From NCBI GenBank assembly GCA_035079385.1, contig JAVHKY010000035.1, positions 2,170,001 through 2,234,000 of the forward strand: 64,000 nucleotides of DNA, read 5' to 3'. Position 1 is the stretch's first letter; every line of letters starts with the position of its first letter. A program made the position numbers and the translations under genes. Shown here in pieces: positions 35,371-48,867 of the stretch. The notes beneath the pieces are model-generated. The model searched no databases, had not been told where the DNA came from, and saw only the letters and a program-made list of their open reading frames with translations. The DNA is from Aspidiotus rigidus. Lineage: Eukaryota; Arthropoda; Insecta; Hemiptera; Diaspididae.

Positions 35371-38300
35371 TTTTCGGGGATTAAATTCATCAATAAAAAA
35401 TCCTAGCAATTTTTCAATCAAAATTTTTAATTTCCAGCTTCGAACTGATAATGATATTTTTAAAAAACTGTCTGATTTTCACTAAAATTGCTTAATTTGA
35501 AGCAAAATTAGGCAAATTTTTTCCGAAATTTTATACAAATAATTTTAGACAATATTCAACAAAATGGTCATTTTCGGCCTTATTCGGCTTTGAACCCCGT
35601 TTTCAGCATTTATTCCATTTTCGGCACTTTTTGGCAGGATAAAATTTGTTCCACAGGTTCCACTATGAACTTCCATCCAATTTTTAAGCTGCTCGCCCTT
35701 ATAGCAAAATGATTCAACAAATGCCGAGGAATCCGGGCTTTGTTCATAAGTTAGCCCATAAAATACTAGGCTAAACCATCAAGAATTCTTTGCTTTATGT
35801 TCGGTACGACGCATCAACTCACGAACACATGAAGTTTCAGCCCAACATGCTTCTTGTATGTAGTGAACTTGTGCCAGAGAGATAGACGGTGGAGCGTAAC
35901 TGCGTAGTACGACGTCATAGGCCTATACTAGGCTTTTACTAGCCTATACTAGACTGCCCAAGCGAACGAGTGGAGTGAGTGAGACTGTGAACCTTTTAGC
36001 CTAACATACAACTATGCTATACCTGTATATAAGGCTAAAAGTGAGCCGTCAGCTAGTTAGCCGAACATAGAAAATACTAGGTTTATACTAGGCTAAGAGG
36101 GGGACGTTAGTATATGTCATCATCATGACCGAGATTCCGTTTCAAAAGTCGATATAATTAGGTAGAATCGATTCAATATGATATATCGAAGGGTAGGAAG
36201 AAAGTATATAAAGTGCTGCGCCATGTGTCTTTGGAGAAAACAATCATGTTACGGCGTTTGATTTTCAATATTTTTGCTTGAACCTCTATTCACAATTACC
36301 TCCTTGTGGCCCCTATAACGTAACGTTGGGACACCGTAATTAACTTCGGCTGAAATATTTTACGATTTAAGTGGTGGTACCGATATTTGAAAACTGAAAA
36401 CATCTTCACATTCAGATAACCTGTGTTTTAAAAATTCATCATGAATAATATTCTTTTGTTTTTGCATATTATTGGTATGGAAAACCAGATCGGTTATACG
36501 GTCCTAATGGAATGAAAACAAGGAGTGTAAAATTACATATGCATGTACTGCGTGACAAGTCTTCTTCATGAAACGTGCACGAATTTTAAATTTTTTGAAC
36601 AATATCGCTGATTTGTTTACAACATTGGTTTGATGACACTTAAGTTCAAAAGTTAGTTTACAATAGAAGGTTTTGAAGTTGGAAGCTGGTGGAATAAAAA
36701 TGAGTAGTTTTAGAGAATAAGATGGCATTTTCGGCTGTTTCATCGAGTACCTACGTCGCGAGCTCTGTCAGACCTATATTATACCTTGGAATCCAGTCAT
36801 GGATAGAGTGAGTTTTCATGAGATAATAAGACACAGTGGCTGAGTAGGCCGAATGGGAAGTTTATAGAATTCATAGGTTTTTTGGATAAGGAATGTCTCT
36901 CTTTCGATTACTCAACAGGAAAAGGAAAAATCTGCGCAATTTGTAGAGTGTCTTGTTTTCAGTGGCCATTATGTTACTATTAAATCTTGCCCAGTGTAAA
37001 TTTTGAATTTTTTTGTTGCAGAAAATTTGAACTTATGAAGGGCAGAAACGCTGCAAGTTGTGAACGCAATCAATCAAAGCGATCATCGTGTAATTTGAAA
37101 ACTTGTTACGATGAACACATAATATTTGTACTTTTAGGTACTGATTCATCCATTTCAACGAAAATATTTTGGAAACATCAAGTACTGAAAATATTTTCAT
37201 GATCATTTTATATTCCTGTATGTATTTTATTATTACGCTAGTAAGTAGAGTGCTCGGGTATGTTCTATCGCACTTGACTTTTCTCAGTCGTGCAACCTAC
37301 ATTTTTCCCAATACTTCTAAAATATAAAAAATTCGCGATTTTTTACGTAATTATGTTCAAAATTCTTTCTATTGCAGTTGACTCTATAGTATAACTTATT
37401 TTTTCATTATTACCATTGCCAAAATAACATTTGTACTTACTTATACCACCCTAATGAGGCTATATTCTGTATAATAATAAATTGAATTTCAACACTTGCC
37501 GTCTACTTCTGATCAAATGATGCGTCAAGTTCAGCAACTCTTCTCACCCCATAATTATGAAATTTTCTAAGGTATCTCCATTATAATTGATTTTATAGTG
37601 CACCCGTTACTATTCAAATTAAGCAATAATTTCAAAATTTCCATCTAGTTGTCAACAAAACAATGATTCCATTATATTTTTCTTTATACTAGTATCTATT
37701 CCATTATAAGTATTACGTCGAAAATAAGTCTAGCATTTCACGCTTTACTCCCAGTAACAACAAAATTCAGACAGAACTGAAATTGAGTATAATTTTATGG
37801 CTGGCCAATGAACTTTGTCCTTGACTTCCGACTGAGAATTAAATAAGACGATGAATCGTGTGGTTTAGTAATGCCGTAAGATAATCGACAGGGGGAGAGG
37901 TAATACGAATCATAGTTAAGTGGAGGGAGTGGTCGAACTTCTTGTAAAATACAATATGGTCCAGAAAGCTAACATCCCACCTCGGACCATATCCTTTCCA
38001 GATCGAGTCCAGAGGTCGGTGAAAATTCCTAATATAGATACCTCCCTCAATTTATAGATTGAAGGAGGGGAAAAAAGGGAAGAAGTTGTTGTAGCGTACA
38101 TAGATTGGGAAGGGTAAAGTAAAGACACTGTACAACAAAATGTTTGCATGAAGAACATCTTTCTTCTACCAGACACTGGGCTTCTTTCCTCTGTAGAGTC
38201 TAGAGCTAGAACTTTACCAAGTCCTCCTCTGTCAGGCATGCCTTTTTCAAATCTATCCAATTCAATAAATAAACATTCCCGCGAAAATTTTGAAATAATA

Positions 38301-38596
38301 GGAATATATACAAAATGCAAGTACAGTACACGAGCACTACTCGTACAAATGTTACAAAAAAAGAAGAAGGCTCAAATAAATAAATTACCGAATGAATAAA
38401 TAATGGCAAATGACAAGTGACGACATGATAGAAAAGAAGAAAAAAAGAAAACTAAGTAATTTTGTTTAACACAAAAAATTGTAAATGACTTCTGTTATCG
38501 AGGAAAAAGTTACATTTACGAAAAAAAGACAAATGAACATAAGATCTGTACAAAAAATTTCATTACCAATACGGATTCATTTTCTAATGTTGTATT
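35371..38596. other. no gene recognised
   Basis: AT-rich. A CTAG-rich tract lies at about 35925-36090. A strong pyrimidine tract plus CAG at 37021 could be the acceptor of a last exon of the giant gene; in the right phase it would add only Lys-Ile and a stop. A 134-codon minus-strand frame at 37916-38320 has no recognisable domain. Confidence 0.35.
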
Positions 38597-41500
38597 TTAT
38601 TCCTCCTCCTCCTCTTCTTCTGATTCTTCTTCCTCCGATTCACTCACGCTTTTAGCTTTGGTCTTATTGCCGTTGTCGTCTTCCAATTCTTCGATTTCTA
38701 CTCCGGCGTCGTCATTCTCTGAAATCTCCGAGTTAGCATCTTCTTCTTCCGTTTCCTCGTTGTCCTCACCCTCGTACTTTTTTACGCTGTAAGACGTCTT
38801 ACTCGTTACTGTGACCTTTTTTTCGTAGCTTTCTTGAGATCCATCGTCTTTTTTCATACTGCCGGAAATTGATATTTCATACGCGTTCTCTGCATCGGCA
38901 GATCCTCTAGAACCTAATTTCGGAATATTGTTGCATCTGGCGTATTCTTGCGGTACCCAGTCATTTTCTTCTTCTGTTTCGTTTTCATCTTGTTGCTCTT
39001 GTTGTATTTTCAAAAGCTTGTCGCACAGCAATTTCCGCTCTTCAACTAACCTTTCTTCATTTTGAAGTTGTTCGAGTTCACGTTTTTGTTCTTGCTCTCG
39101 GTGGTATTCTTCAATTAGTTTTTCCTCCAGCAATCTTTGTTCTTCCGATTGTTCTTCGTTGGCCGCCAATTTCTCGAATTCGCTTATTTCATCATCTTCG
39201 GCTTGATGTTGCTCTTTAGCCAAGCGTTTAGCTTCCGCGCGTTTTTTCTCCGCTGCCAACCTCTCTTCCTCAGCGTAGCGTTCTTCCTCAGCTTTGCGAC
39301 GAGCTTCGGCAAGGCGCTCTTCTTCAGCGTGACGTTTCGCCTCGCGTCTCTTCTCTTCAGCTAGACGTTCTTCTTCGCGTCTTTTCTCTTCAGCTAGACG
39401 CTCTTCTTCGAGTCTCTCTTCTTCCGCCAATCTTTCGAATTCTGCTGCTGCGCGCTCTTCTTCCTCCTCTTGTCTTCTCTTTTCTGCTGCTAACCTCTCT
39501 TCTTCTGCGTACCGTTCCTCTTCAGCTTTGCGACGTGCTTCAGCTTTCCTTTCTTCTTCAGCTAGTCTCTCCTGCTCGGCGTACCGTTCCTCTTCAGCTT
39601 TACGACGCGCTTCAGCTTTTCTTTCTTCTTCAGCTAGTCTCTCCTGTTCGGCATATCGTTCCTCTTCAGCTTTGCGGCGCGCCTCAGCTTTTCGTTCTTC
39701 CTCAGCCAGTCTCTCTTGTTCAGCGTATCGTTCTTCTTCAGCTTTGCGACGAGCTTCAGCTTTCCTTTCCTCCTCAGCATGCCGTTGAGCTTCTCGTTTT
39801 TTCTCTTCTGCTCGTCTCTTCTCTTCCGCTTCTCGTTCTTCCTCCTCTTCCCAGCGTTTTTGCTTTTCTCGACGACGTACTTCGGCAAGTCGTTTCTCCT
39901 CTTCTTCGGCTTGTTCCTTTTCAGCTTGCCTTTCCTCATTCACAGATGGCCTTTTTGTATGAAGCGATTTCTTCACTGATGAAGTTATCGGTTCTTCGTC
40001 ATCATCTATGTGGTGGTCGACCGATCCGTTCGTCAATACCTGGAAGTTTTACAATGAAGCTCAACTTAACCGTATCCGATTTGACTTATTTTAGAGAATC
40101 GTTAAAATGTTGAAGAGATTTGTACCCTAAAGTACATAATATTTGTATCTTTTAAGCCCTAGTGAGATATGAGCCAGAACGACGCTGCCATTTGAAAACC
40201 AACAAAGCCTTAGTGCTCACTTTCACTTTTTAAAATGGGAATGTAAGACTCACTTAATGAATTCGAAAGTGGAAATTTTGAGACCGAAAGATGAATGTGT
40301 TTTGTAATTAATTGGGGTGAGAAGTAGATCCCGGTTAAATTGAAGACGTGAGATAAAGTTTCTAGAGGAGGGAGAAAGCGAATACTGACGAGTGGGAGAA
40401 GTGGGAGTAAATGGTACTTCATTCCAAATCAGTTCATTTAAGGTACATTCCTGAAGATAGGAGGGAGAAGGAATCCTTTGATTCATAAAGTATAACAGGA
40501 GGAAGGAAAGGTTGCAGAGAACAATTTTATTGAGATAGTTTTCTCCTCGGCCCAGTTTGGCTCTGTTTCCCGAACAGTCTGTAGGAATTTCCCTCTGGAA
40601 AGTTGCTGTATTCGACTTTATTGTTTTCAAAATACCTCAAGGTTCATTATTTGACATATAAATCATAAAGTTGACGGTGGTAAATTACCTTTTCTGTTGT
40701 GTATGGTGTATTTGATGTGTGTGATTTGGTTCTACCTACATCACCATTACTTGTTTCTGCGCTAGCACTACCTGAAATATTTTAAAATCTTCATTTAAAT
40801 AAGATGTCTTTCAATGACTTGTTGGACACAGTCTTGTGTTACTGATCTGATATAATGTTTTTTTTTTTTTTAAAAAGATATTAATATATCACTTAAGGTA
40901 CTGGAAAAGGGACGGAATGTAGACTGTACATTAGAAAGGGAACAGGAGAAAAAAATAAACTGGTTAGTTTCCAAGAAATAATTTAATAGTTGATTAATGT
41001 ACGAGTTTATTTACAAAATTACGATAAAAGAGATTCTTCCGAGTTATATCATTATTTTCCTCCTAGATTTAACTTTTTAGACACATATACACTCGTAAAA
41101 AATATGAAGCCAAATAGACAACGCGTAGTTAACTACACGAAATAAATTCCAAGAAGTTACTTGGTACATGCGATATTTACAAAAATAACTTACAAGTAAC
41201 ATTATATGCGTAAACGTTTACACCGGACTCATTTCCGGGTTTATTTTTTTTCCCTTCTTAAACATAGTTAGAACTTCCACCGTGCAGATGAGAGAAAAAA
41301 ATTCTTCAAACTGTTTCAAAGCATTTATTTCTCTTATCAAAAAACATCAAAAAGCGATTAGCTACTGCTAGTAGTATTTGTACGAATATAATTATAATTA
41401 TTATTAAAAAGAAAGCGTTTCTTTACACAGACAGAAAGAATAGATTTAAATATTCATTGTGAAAATAATTCGTAAGTATGCTTTATAGGAACGTCGAGGA

Positions 41501-44500
41501 TGTCCAGGCTTTTTTGTATTCAAGCCCATACGAGCGTGTATCTAGGATAGGAATAGAAGAAATCTGAAATAGTAATAGACCAGTCGATAAAATGTCGTAG
41601 TAGGTAGTGTAAAATTATGTAATTAAAAAAAAGAAGGAAAAAAAAACTTCGTCTTAAATAGTGTGAATAATGAAATGCTGTGTTAGGAGAAGTCAGTTGA
41701 AGGTACTATAGTTAGAAGGGAAAAGGCACATCTTATCTTTGGATCTTCGTTCCTGAAAATTTTGTGATGACGATCATTCCTATTTTAAAAAAGATAAGGA
41801 TAAAGTTCATTTAACCCTCCTCGCGATTGTTGTGCAAAAGTTTTAATAAGTAATTTTCATTAGCAGGGGTGTCGTGATCCCCCTGGTCCAATGAAGAAAC
41901 CTCCCACAGATTTTAATTTCTGATAGCCAAAAAAAAAGAAAAAAAAAAAAAAAGTTATGTGGGCCCCCCTAAAACGATTACGAAGAATCATCTTCATGAA
42001 AATGGCCTCACGACACTCCTGATTAGGGTTAAAACTCAGCATCTTACAAGATATAGACCAAACGTGGTCCCGAAATCGTGACTGGAAGATGTGATACCAT
42101 TTAGCATTATGTTTTATCCCATTATCCCAATTTTCTTATCACGTCTTGCAGTCAACTCGACAACATTGTTCTTATGGCCGATGGTTGGTCGCTATGCTGG
42201 TTAAAATGTGAGTCTTCTGTAGTGGGTAGATCTCTAGCAGTATAGATGAGGTAAGACCAAGAACGGAAATTTGCAAGATTTTATAATTCTCATAATTCAA
42301 TAACTACATATTTATAAACGGCTGTGTTTCTCAAAATTATTTCGTATAAATTTGAGGGTATGGACTAACTACCCAAAGTTTATAAATTTGTTCATTAAGT
42401 TAATGATTTACTGGGTGCGGCGACTTGAGTCGTTAATTACTCGATGGGCTCAGACACATGTTCTTGAAAATTAATTGCATAATAGTTGTGTTTTTTTTTG
42501 TCTTTTAAATAATATTAATTTTAGTTCTGTAAACTATCAATTATATGACCCTAAAATTGGCTAAACGCATGAAGGTAGCATTATTTGTGATGTGGATGTT
42601 GAAAAATACCTTTCCAGGGATCTCTAGCTTGGGTAAGGTTGATGTGTAGAAGAAAACCGTATGACTTTACGCAACTCTTCCCTCACTCTCCTTTCCCCAC
42701 CAAGAACTTGCGTCCAGACAGTTGGAAGGCTATGCACTTTTGACTTCTTTCTGTACCCTCCCTCCTGATATACATACAAGAATGAAGGGGAAAAAAACAA
42801 CTATATTCAACCGCAATATTTTTTATTAGATAAAGACTTTCGGCGCAATAGCCACCATCAGTAAACGATGAAATACAAGTGACCGAAAATTGATGGAGAA
42901 TATAAATAAGAATAAACACGAGACACCGATGAAACGTTGGTAGGCAAGAGACGTCCATAAGTCATCAGTCGAGCCAGATCATCAACACAGGTTTCAGCCT
43001 CGCCGCGCCGTCGTTATCAACACTCGGGGAGGAGACGATCTCGCGTGGTCTGCACCTCTCCTCTTATTTCTGTATCATCAACGGTGAACTTTCCAAGTTC
43101 CCTGATGATATTGCAGTTCCTATTGGCTCCCCACTGAGCTCTCTTACGGGGGGTCTTTTCATGGATCTTTTGGAGGGACACGTTCTCGATGTTGGGCTTC
43201 CCCTCAGGAGGCATATCACTTGTTGGTATCGATATGTTGATGACATATTGTGCTCTGGGGCGGCACTGAGGACGCCTTGCATGAGTTTTTCTCGTACCTC
43301 AATGCCTGTTACCCCAGCATCCAGTTTACTGTGGAAATAGGGGAGTAGACTATTAATTTTCTTGACCTCGGCATCTCACTCACTCCCGACAGACACGAGT
43401 ATAGCGTTTACCGAAAGCCCACATCCACTGACCTCTGCATCGATTCCAGCTCCTACTGTCACTCGAGACCCCTCATATTTCTATGATTCACCGCCTCGTG
43501 CCCCTTCCCCTCAACCGTGACTCACTCCGCACTGAATTCAGACTTCGGTCCGGCGAAATGGCATCACTCTTGATGTCGACCTTATGATCAAGAAGAAACT
43601 TGTTGCCAAAAGCCTCAGCCAGTTGACATCTTTGTCGAGGCAGTTCCCTTCCCCTCAAAAATTTCATGTGGATTCGCCTTCCCTATCTGGATAAATTTTC
43701 GAAAGGCTTGGCCGAAAATCTCAAGTCTCATCGACTCAGACCCCGCTATTAGAAACGTGGCACTTTTGGTGCTCATTTGGGCTCGCTCAAAGGTCCCAAC
43801 TTTCCCTTAGGTAAGAGCGGAGTTTATAGATTATCCTGCCCCTACTGCCCGGTGCTCTATATAGAAGAGACTGAACGAAGCTATGAGCATAAGAAGGCGT
43901 TTGACACCAACCTAAAAATGAGAAGGTCCACGTTCGCGGAGCATTTACTTGAGGCTGGTCATCAGTTTCACCTCAATAAATGCTATCCTATTCGATATGA
44001 ACCGCAAGGTTCCGTTGTCGAAAAGTGTTTGAGGACTGTGACATCTGCCACCATTTGAAGCATGGAGATTACATCCACAATAAAAGCCCTTCCTGAGTAT
44101 GGGCTCGTCCCTACTTATTTTGGACTTCTTCTTACTCAGTCGCGCTAGGAAAGGGTCGAACTTCAAGAAGAACAAGCTATGGTACCGCAGACCATGCTAG
44201 ATCACCTCCTCTCTCTCCTTCCAAGTATTGACAACGACGGCGAGGCTGACGATGATCTGGCTTGGTTGGAAAGCGTCGATTGATGACTCCTCGACGTCTC
44301 TTGCCTATTAGCTTTTCATCGGTGTCTCATATTTATTTCTGATGTCAAATGAAGCGTCTCATAGAGAGAAAGCCCCCTCTCCCTACTCCCTATCGAACCA
44401 GTTTTGCGTTCTATGTAGTTCTTGAACAAAGGGATATTAAGTGGGGGGAATATAATCAGATACGAACTCGTAATCATCTTAAGGATTATAGATCCACAAA

Positions 44501-47500
44501 GAGAGAAAAAAAAAAGACTTGAAGGTGAACAGATTTAAGGGAAGCAATCTAGGAGACTTAGATCCAAAGATAAAGGGAATGAAACAAGCAAATTGGTTTT
44601 CAAAGGCATGTATCAAAACTTCAATTGACTTTCAATCTGCTTAGTGTTTCATTAAAGTAAAAAAAAAATCGAATAATGATGAATGAGCGCGACAATGTCT
44701 TTCAGTTCAATGAGTAGATACTGTAAATTTTTCTTCTTCTTTGTAATGTCTGTCTGAATCCCGGCTCTTTACTGTCACGTTGGAATGATGCGCAAATGTT
44801 AGGAAAAAGCAACAAAAGCACAAGTAAGTAATGACCGACTTTCTTTGTACAAGTTAGGGGAAGGACTATTATACATACAAGACTTACCGTGCCCATGTTC
44901 GCGCGGAACACTCGCGGCATTCCTCATTCGACTGTAGTGGGAAAGTAATTCAACGTCATTTCTGACGTTGCGGTAATCATCTTCTGGACCAAGAATCAAA
45001 TGCCTTCTTTTCGAAATCGGATGATTTCCGGCGTAAGATAAACACGCTAAATGGGTTTTTCCTGGACAAAATATTGATTCTTAAATGACGTATTACAAAG
45101 CTATAATGCTTTTGAGACAACTATTCTTACCTAGAGGAACATGTGTTGAAGTCTCTGGGTAATAGCCGACGTCGATTCCGCTGGGTTGCTTTCCTGGCAA
45201 AGGTCGTAGTAAATGCCAAATATACTCGTCGGAGGAAATCCTTTCGCTGATGGGTGTCTCTGTGTAACTGTAATAACGAAAAACTTGAGGAATTAAAATA
45301 AGATGATAGAGGGGACAAAGTTGGGGGTTAAAATATACTAGAGACGAGGAAGAATAATATGTGACCTGCCACAAGATAAAGGAACCATCAATGAATTGGC
45401 AGAAATACCCATCCTCCTTATTGTTTTGTATCCTTTATCTTGTGACAGATCACATATGTTCAAACAATTTTAGGGTAGCGCGCCTCTTCCTTAATTTATT
45501 GCAACCATGGGCAGAATGAAAATAGTTTACTTGTTGTATTCATTACTGAGAGGTCGTGATCTAACAGCTCGAGGAACCGGCGTGTGCACTTTCTTAAGTA
45601 ATGCTGCAGTGTTGGCACGGATGGATCTAGACACATCTTCGAATGACTAAGAGAAAAAATATATCGATTCTAAAAAACGTTGACTTTGTCATACTCATCT
45701 CAACGAAATTCTTACTTACCGTAACAGATCTTTCATTCAAGAAATCTTCCATCGGGTCGTAGCTTTGGTGAGATCTGGGCTTATGATGTATTCGATCGAG
45801 GGTGTTGTAAATGACACTTTTCCTCACCTCGTTATGTGGAACTGGAGTGGTTACGTTGGTCATTTTTTTATGTGCGATATTGGGGATGTGGTGATGATAG
45901 GTGTGGGCCTATAAAATTGCAATACAAATTATTATAAGAATATGATTTACTTATTCACGCAGAAAGAGTGAATCGATTTAGAAGTACCAAGCAAATATGA
46001 ATTTGATGAGAGATTGGTAGTTCTGAGATTTTGGTCCTAGGCTTTCCATCCCTGTTCCATTGACGAAGAGTAATGTATTAAAACGACATGTTCGTTGAGA
46101 TTATGTATAAAAAGCCAATTGGCTCAGGTTTTACAGTGGCTTGGGATCAGCTAGACATTTGTAGGACGTTAATGAAGTCTTTTGAGGAAAATCATGGACG
46201 AAGAGGTAGCGTTCGGCTCAGTAGTTTGTGAGAGGGGAGATAGCCACGGGTAAACTAAAGGAAGAAAACATGTAAAGTGGTACTCACACGGAATAACCAG
46301 TTCATGTTCATTTCAAAAAGTGAAGATCGGTGGTGAAACTCAAAATCCAAATTCCAGTCTCAGAATATGAAAAATCTCTTTCGTTATTCAAATGCTGACG
46401 TGTAGGTACTTCCAAAAAATTCATTCTTTCTTTAGATGTTTTCAGACTTTACGAGTTTTTCAGATCGAATCCTATGAAGAAACACTAAACAAGAGATTCA
46501 GTTCTTCAAAGTCATTTTACATTCTAAGAAGCAATTTTTCAGTTGCAGAGAGGTCATACTTTGCTAAGTGCCAAAAAAAATTAAAAAATTCAACTCAAGG
46601 CACTCAGGAAGAATTTATGAGAAAAGTCTGATCTCAAAGTATGTTATTTTTTCGTATCTTTTTTGCCAACAGGAATTAACCTCCAAAAAACGACTTTGTA
46701 GGGTCGGCTTGAAAGGAGTAAGGTCTTCAATTGGAAAATCGTAATACGTAATCCAAAAATCAAAATCCGACTCCAAAACCTTCTCGACCTTCAATATCGA
46801 AATTTTGAGAATTGAATACCTGTATCCTTTGAGAATTCTCAAATCAGCTGTAAGCGCAAACTTCTCCTCTAACTCTACAATACTCTAATCTGGTCCTAAC
46901 TTGATTACGGTTCTCCAATTTACACCCATCCCAACAATAACAACCTTGAAATTGTTAGGCTCCATTCAATCTTCCGGACTTCGTCTGCACTCATCACAAG
47001 CCCCTCACTCAGCCATTGCTCTGAGGCAGGTATTCCTCGTTTCCGTTACCGAGCTCTTTTTTTCTTTTGCTAGCCACAGCAGCCCAATACCCGAATCTTG
47101 TCCATCTTTTCAAAAACTCAATTCAAGTCGCTCATATTTTCTTTCACTCCAACCCCATCTAGGCACTCATCCTAAACTTGGGGCCTTACTTCCTGATTTT
47201 TCATCTCTTCTTTAACCTCTATCCCTGACATCCGTCTCGATCTTAATATTGAAATGCTGAAAACTGCAACTAACGTTGTATACAAACAGCACATAGAAAA
47301 AATCATTTCGTCTGAATTCATCTCCCACCTCCTCTACTACTCACTGAAGTTATATCCAAAAGGGTCCATTCGGGTGTTGGAGGAAACAAAATTAAATGCG
47401 TACGCAGCCCGCACCTATTCCATCATGGAGGACGGGCGGTATTTTTTGTAAATGCGACACAAACTTCCTCTACTACACAGATGGGTTCAAATTGGAACTC

Positions 47501-48867
47501 AGAACTGGATATGCAGCCTTATTCTGGGTAACATCTCAAAGATAATCTCCGCTATCTCATTCACCTGCCTCTCCCTTCTCGCCTCCTCTTCTCTCTTTTC
47601 CAACGATCTGATTCTCTCTTGCCCTGGCTTGCTGTCCAAGACCCATATTTTACCAATCCTAATGAATCCTCATTCTTATTCACCTGTCATGTTCTTCCTT
47701 ATCCTCCATACTTTTTCCACGGCTATTAGGACACACGAACCTGAAGGGACATGACGCAATGGACTTTGCCATAAAGCAGTCAATTCCCTCTCGTACGGTC
47801 TGAAATTCCTCATCCTCTTCTTCTGGCATGATCTCTGGTTCTCCTTGTCTTCCAATAAGCTTCGACCCATTAAAAAATGATCCTGAATTTCTTGGTACTT
47901 TTTTCGACACGAAAAAGTATCCCAACCCGTCTCATCTACTCTTTTCTCTTTTTACGCCGCTCACTTCCTTCAGTCTATCAATTCAACTCTTCTCCTCGTG
48001 CCTAGCTCTCAAACCTTTCTGTCTACTCCTTCTCAAACAATCATGAAAAAATCCTATGATCCCCTAATTCACATTCATCCGTACTGTCTCCAACTGGCGA
48101 CTTCGAGCCCATAACCCTGAGTTCAGTTGCAAGACTCAATAATGTACTTAATTTTTGTTTAAGGTCCCCGCCAGCTCTCTGGCTTCTCAAACTGAGAAAC
48201 CAGAATCCGGGCCTGTGCTGATATGTAAAAATAAAGGTCATATTTCGCGCTTTATACACTCTAGTGTCGTTTCCGTGAAGTCATCGAGGTAGATGAAAAT
48301 GAAGAAGAAGAGGTAGAAGTGGTCAAGCTATGCTGGGAATTCTAAGACACCTTGCCTTCTCCTAGGTTGACCCAAGGTCTCCTTCTTCAGAATAGCATAC
48401 TTGATTATTATATCAAGGGGATGATCAAATTAGCCTGGTGGGGAGCTACGTCCCATCCCTTCTCACCCATTCTCAAGTGTCCTTTCTCAGACTCATAGAT
48501 CAATATATTAGTATGGTGTACTCGATTGGCTACCTGAAATCAGAATCATTCGTTACAGACACACAGGATGTGAAAAAAATACTCTAGCACTTCTCTCGAT
48601 TCTAAAATTCCTTAGTTCAACAAAAATAACGACGTCTGTGGAAAACTTCTCTTTCTCCGATTTGGCAAGTTCACGTAGTTTTTTGAATCTCAGAGATAGA
48701 GGTGGTATTTGGCAAATACTCGTATGGAAACATTTCAATATTCCTACGATATCCTCTCGTCGATTAATGAAAAACTCGTAAATTTCTGAACACTATATTT
48801 AGCGCAGGATAATTACCTTTCCAACAGCAGGTATCAATCTCGGATTCTGATCGCAGCATCCATACAT
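38597..48867 (-). CDS. large coiled-coil protein with Glu-rich tail (exon group B)
   Basis: Exons (minus): 48867-48817 (MYGCCDQNPRLIPAVGK), 45908-45720, 45646-45531, 45267-45131, 45061-44888, 40771-40689 and 40039-38597. All junctions agree in phase and have GT-AG borders, giving about 730 residues. The middle exons encode conserved-looking sequence (DEYIWHLLRPLPGKQPSGID, HPISKRRHLILGPEDDYRN). The last exon encodes about 300 residues of Arg/Glu/Ala coiled coil with a 24-residue unit (EERKAEARRKAEEERYAEQE) repeated four times, then an acidic end in poly-Glu. I do not recognise the gene; a muscle or cytoskeletal filament protein is plausible. It may share upstream exons with group A, as the exon at 45908 starts in phase 0 and also has an internal ATG at 45863. 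The first exon is the least certain part. Confidence 0.65.
39500..39790 (-). repeat. 72-bp coding tandem repeat
   Basis: Four near-identical 72-bp units, with the word GCGTACCGTTC or a close variant at about 39508, 39580, 39652 and 39724. They encode the 24-residue coiled-coil unit of the group B last exon. This sequence is prone to copy-number change. Confidence 0.8.
41864..42021. mobile_element. hAT-like MITE
   Basis: A 158-bp element with ends CAGGGGTGTCGTG and CACGACACTCCTG (one mismatch). ATTAG is repeated on both sides (41859-41863 and 42022-42026); a full 8-bp duplication is not evident. A partial relative, with the shared block CCAATGAAGAAAC, lies at 55886-56030. It sits in an intron of exon group B. 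Confidence 0.7.
42883..44360 (+). pseudogene. Penelope-like element with RT, GIY-YIG and inverted flanking repeats
   Basis: On the plus strand, RT motifs appear in several frames: VPIGSPLSSLTGGLFMD near 43120, WYRYVDDILCSGAA near 43225, and IKKKLVAKSL near 43590. The spacer LGSLKGPNFPLGKSGVYRLS then leads into a GIY-YIG nuclease with CPYCPVLYIEETERSYEH and FAEHLLEAGHQF (43770-43960). In LYIEETE, a Glu replaces the usual Gly of YIG. Arms of about 130 bp, 42883-43025 and 44218-44360, are reverse complements of each other and frame the element. Stops and frameshifts make it dead. It lies in an intron of exon group B. Confidence 0.8.
46000..48810. other. intron/intergenic, no gene recognised
   Basis: Lies between the first and second exons proposed for group B. 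Open frames of 60-104 codons occur on both strands around 46.9-48.2 kb, but they overlap each other and show no motif. It may contain an old, unrecognised element. Confidence 0.35.

Noticed and set aside
37916..38320. A 134-codon minus-strand frame downstream of group B
   Set aside because: No recognisable family and no clear splice link to the neighbouring exons; it could lie in a 3' UTR.
39137..40113. Long plus-strand frames opposite the group B last exon
   Set aside because: Leu/Ser/Phe-rich antisense shadows of the Glu/Arg-rich coiled-coil repeat.
42950..42975. CTGATGA on the minus strand in the Penelope left arm, suggestive of a hammerhead ribozyme core
   Set aside because: Penelope elements can carry hammerheads, but no stem II followed by GAAA lies at the needed distance. 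The matching position in the other arm reads TTGATGA.
47700..48050. Overlapping frames on both strands around 47.7-48.0 kb
   Set aside because: No motif could be matched to RT, nuclease or host families; left as unassigned intron sequence.
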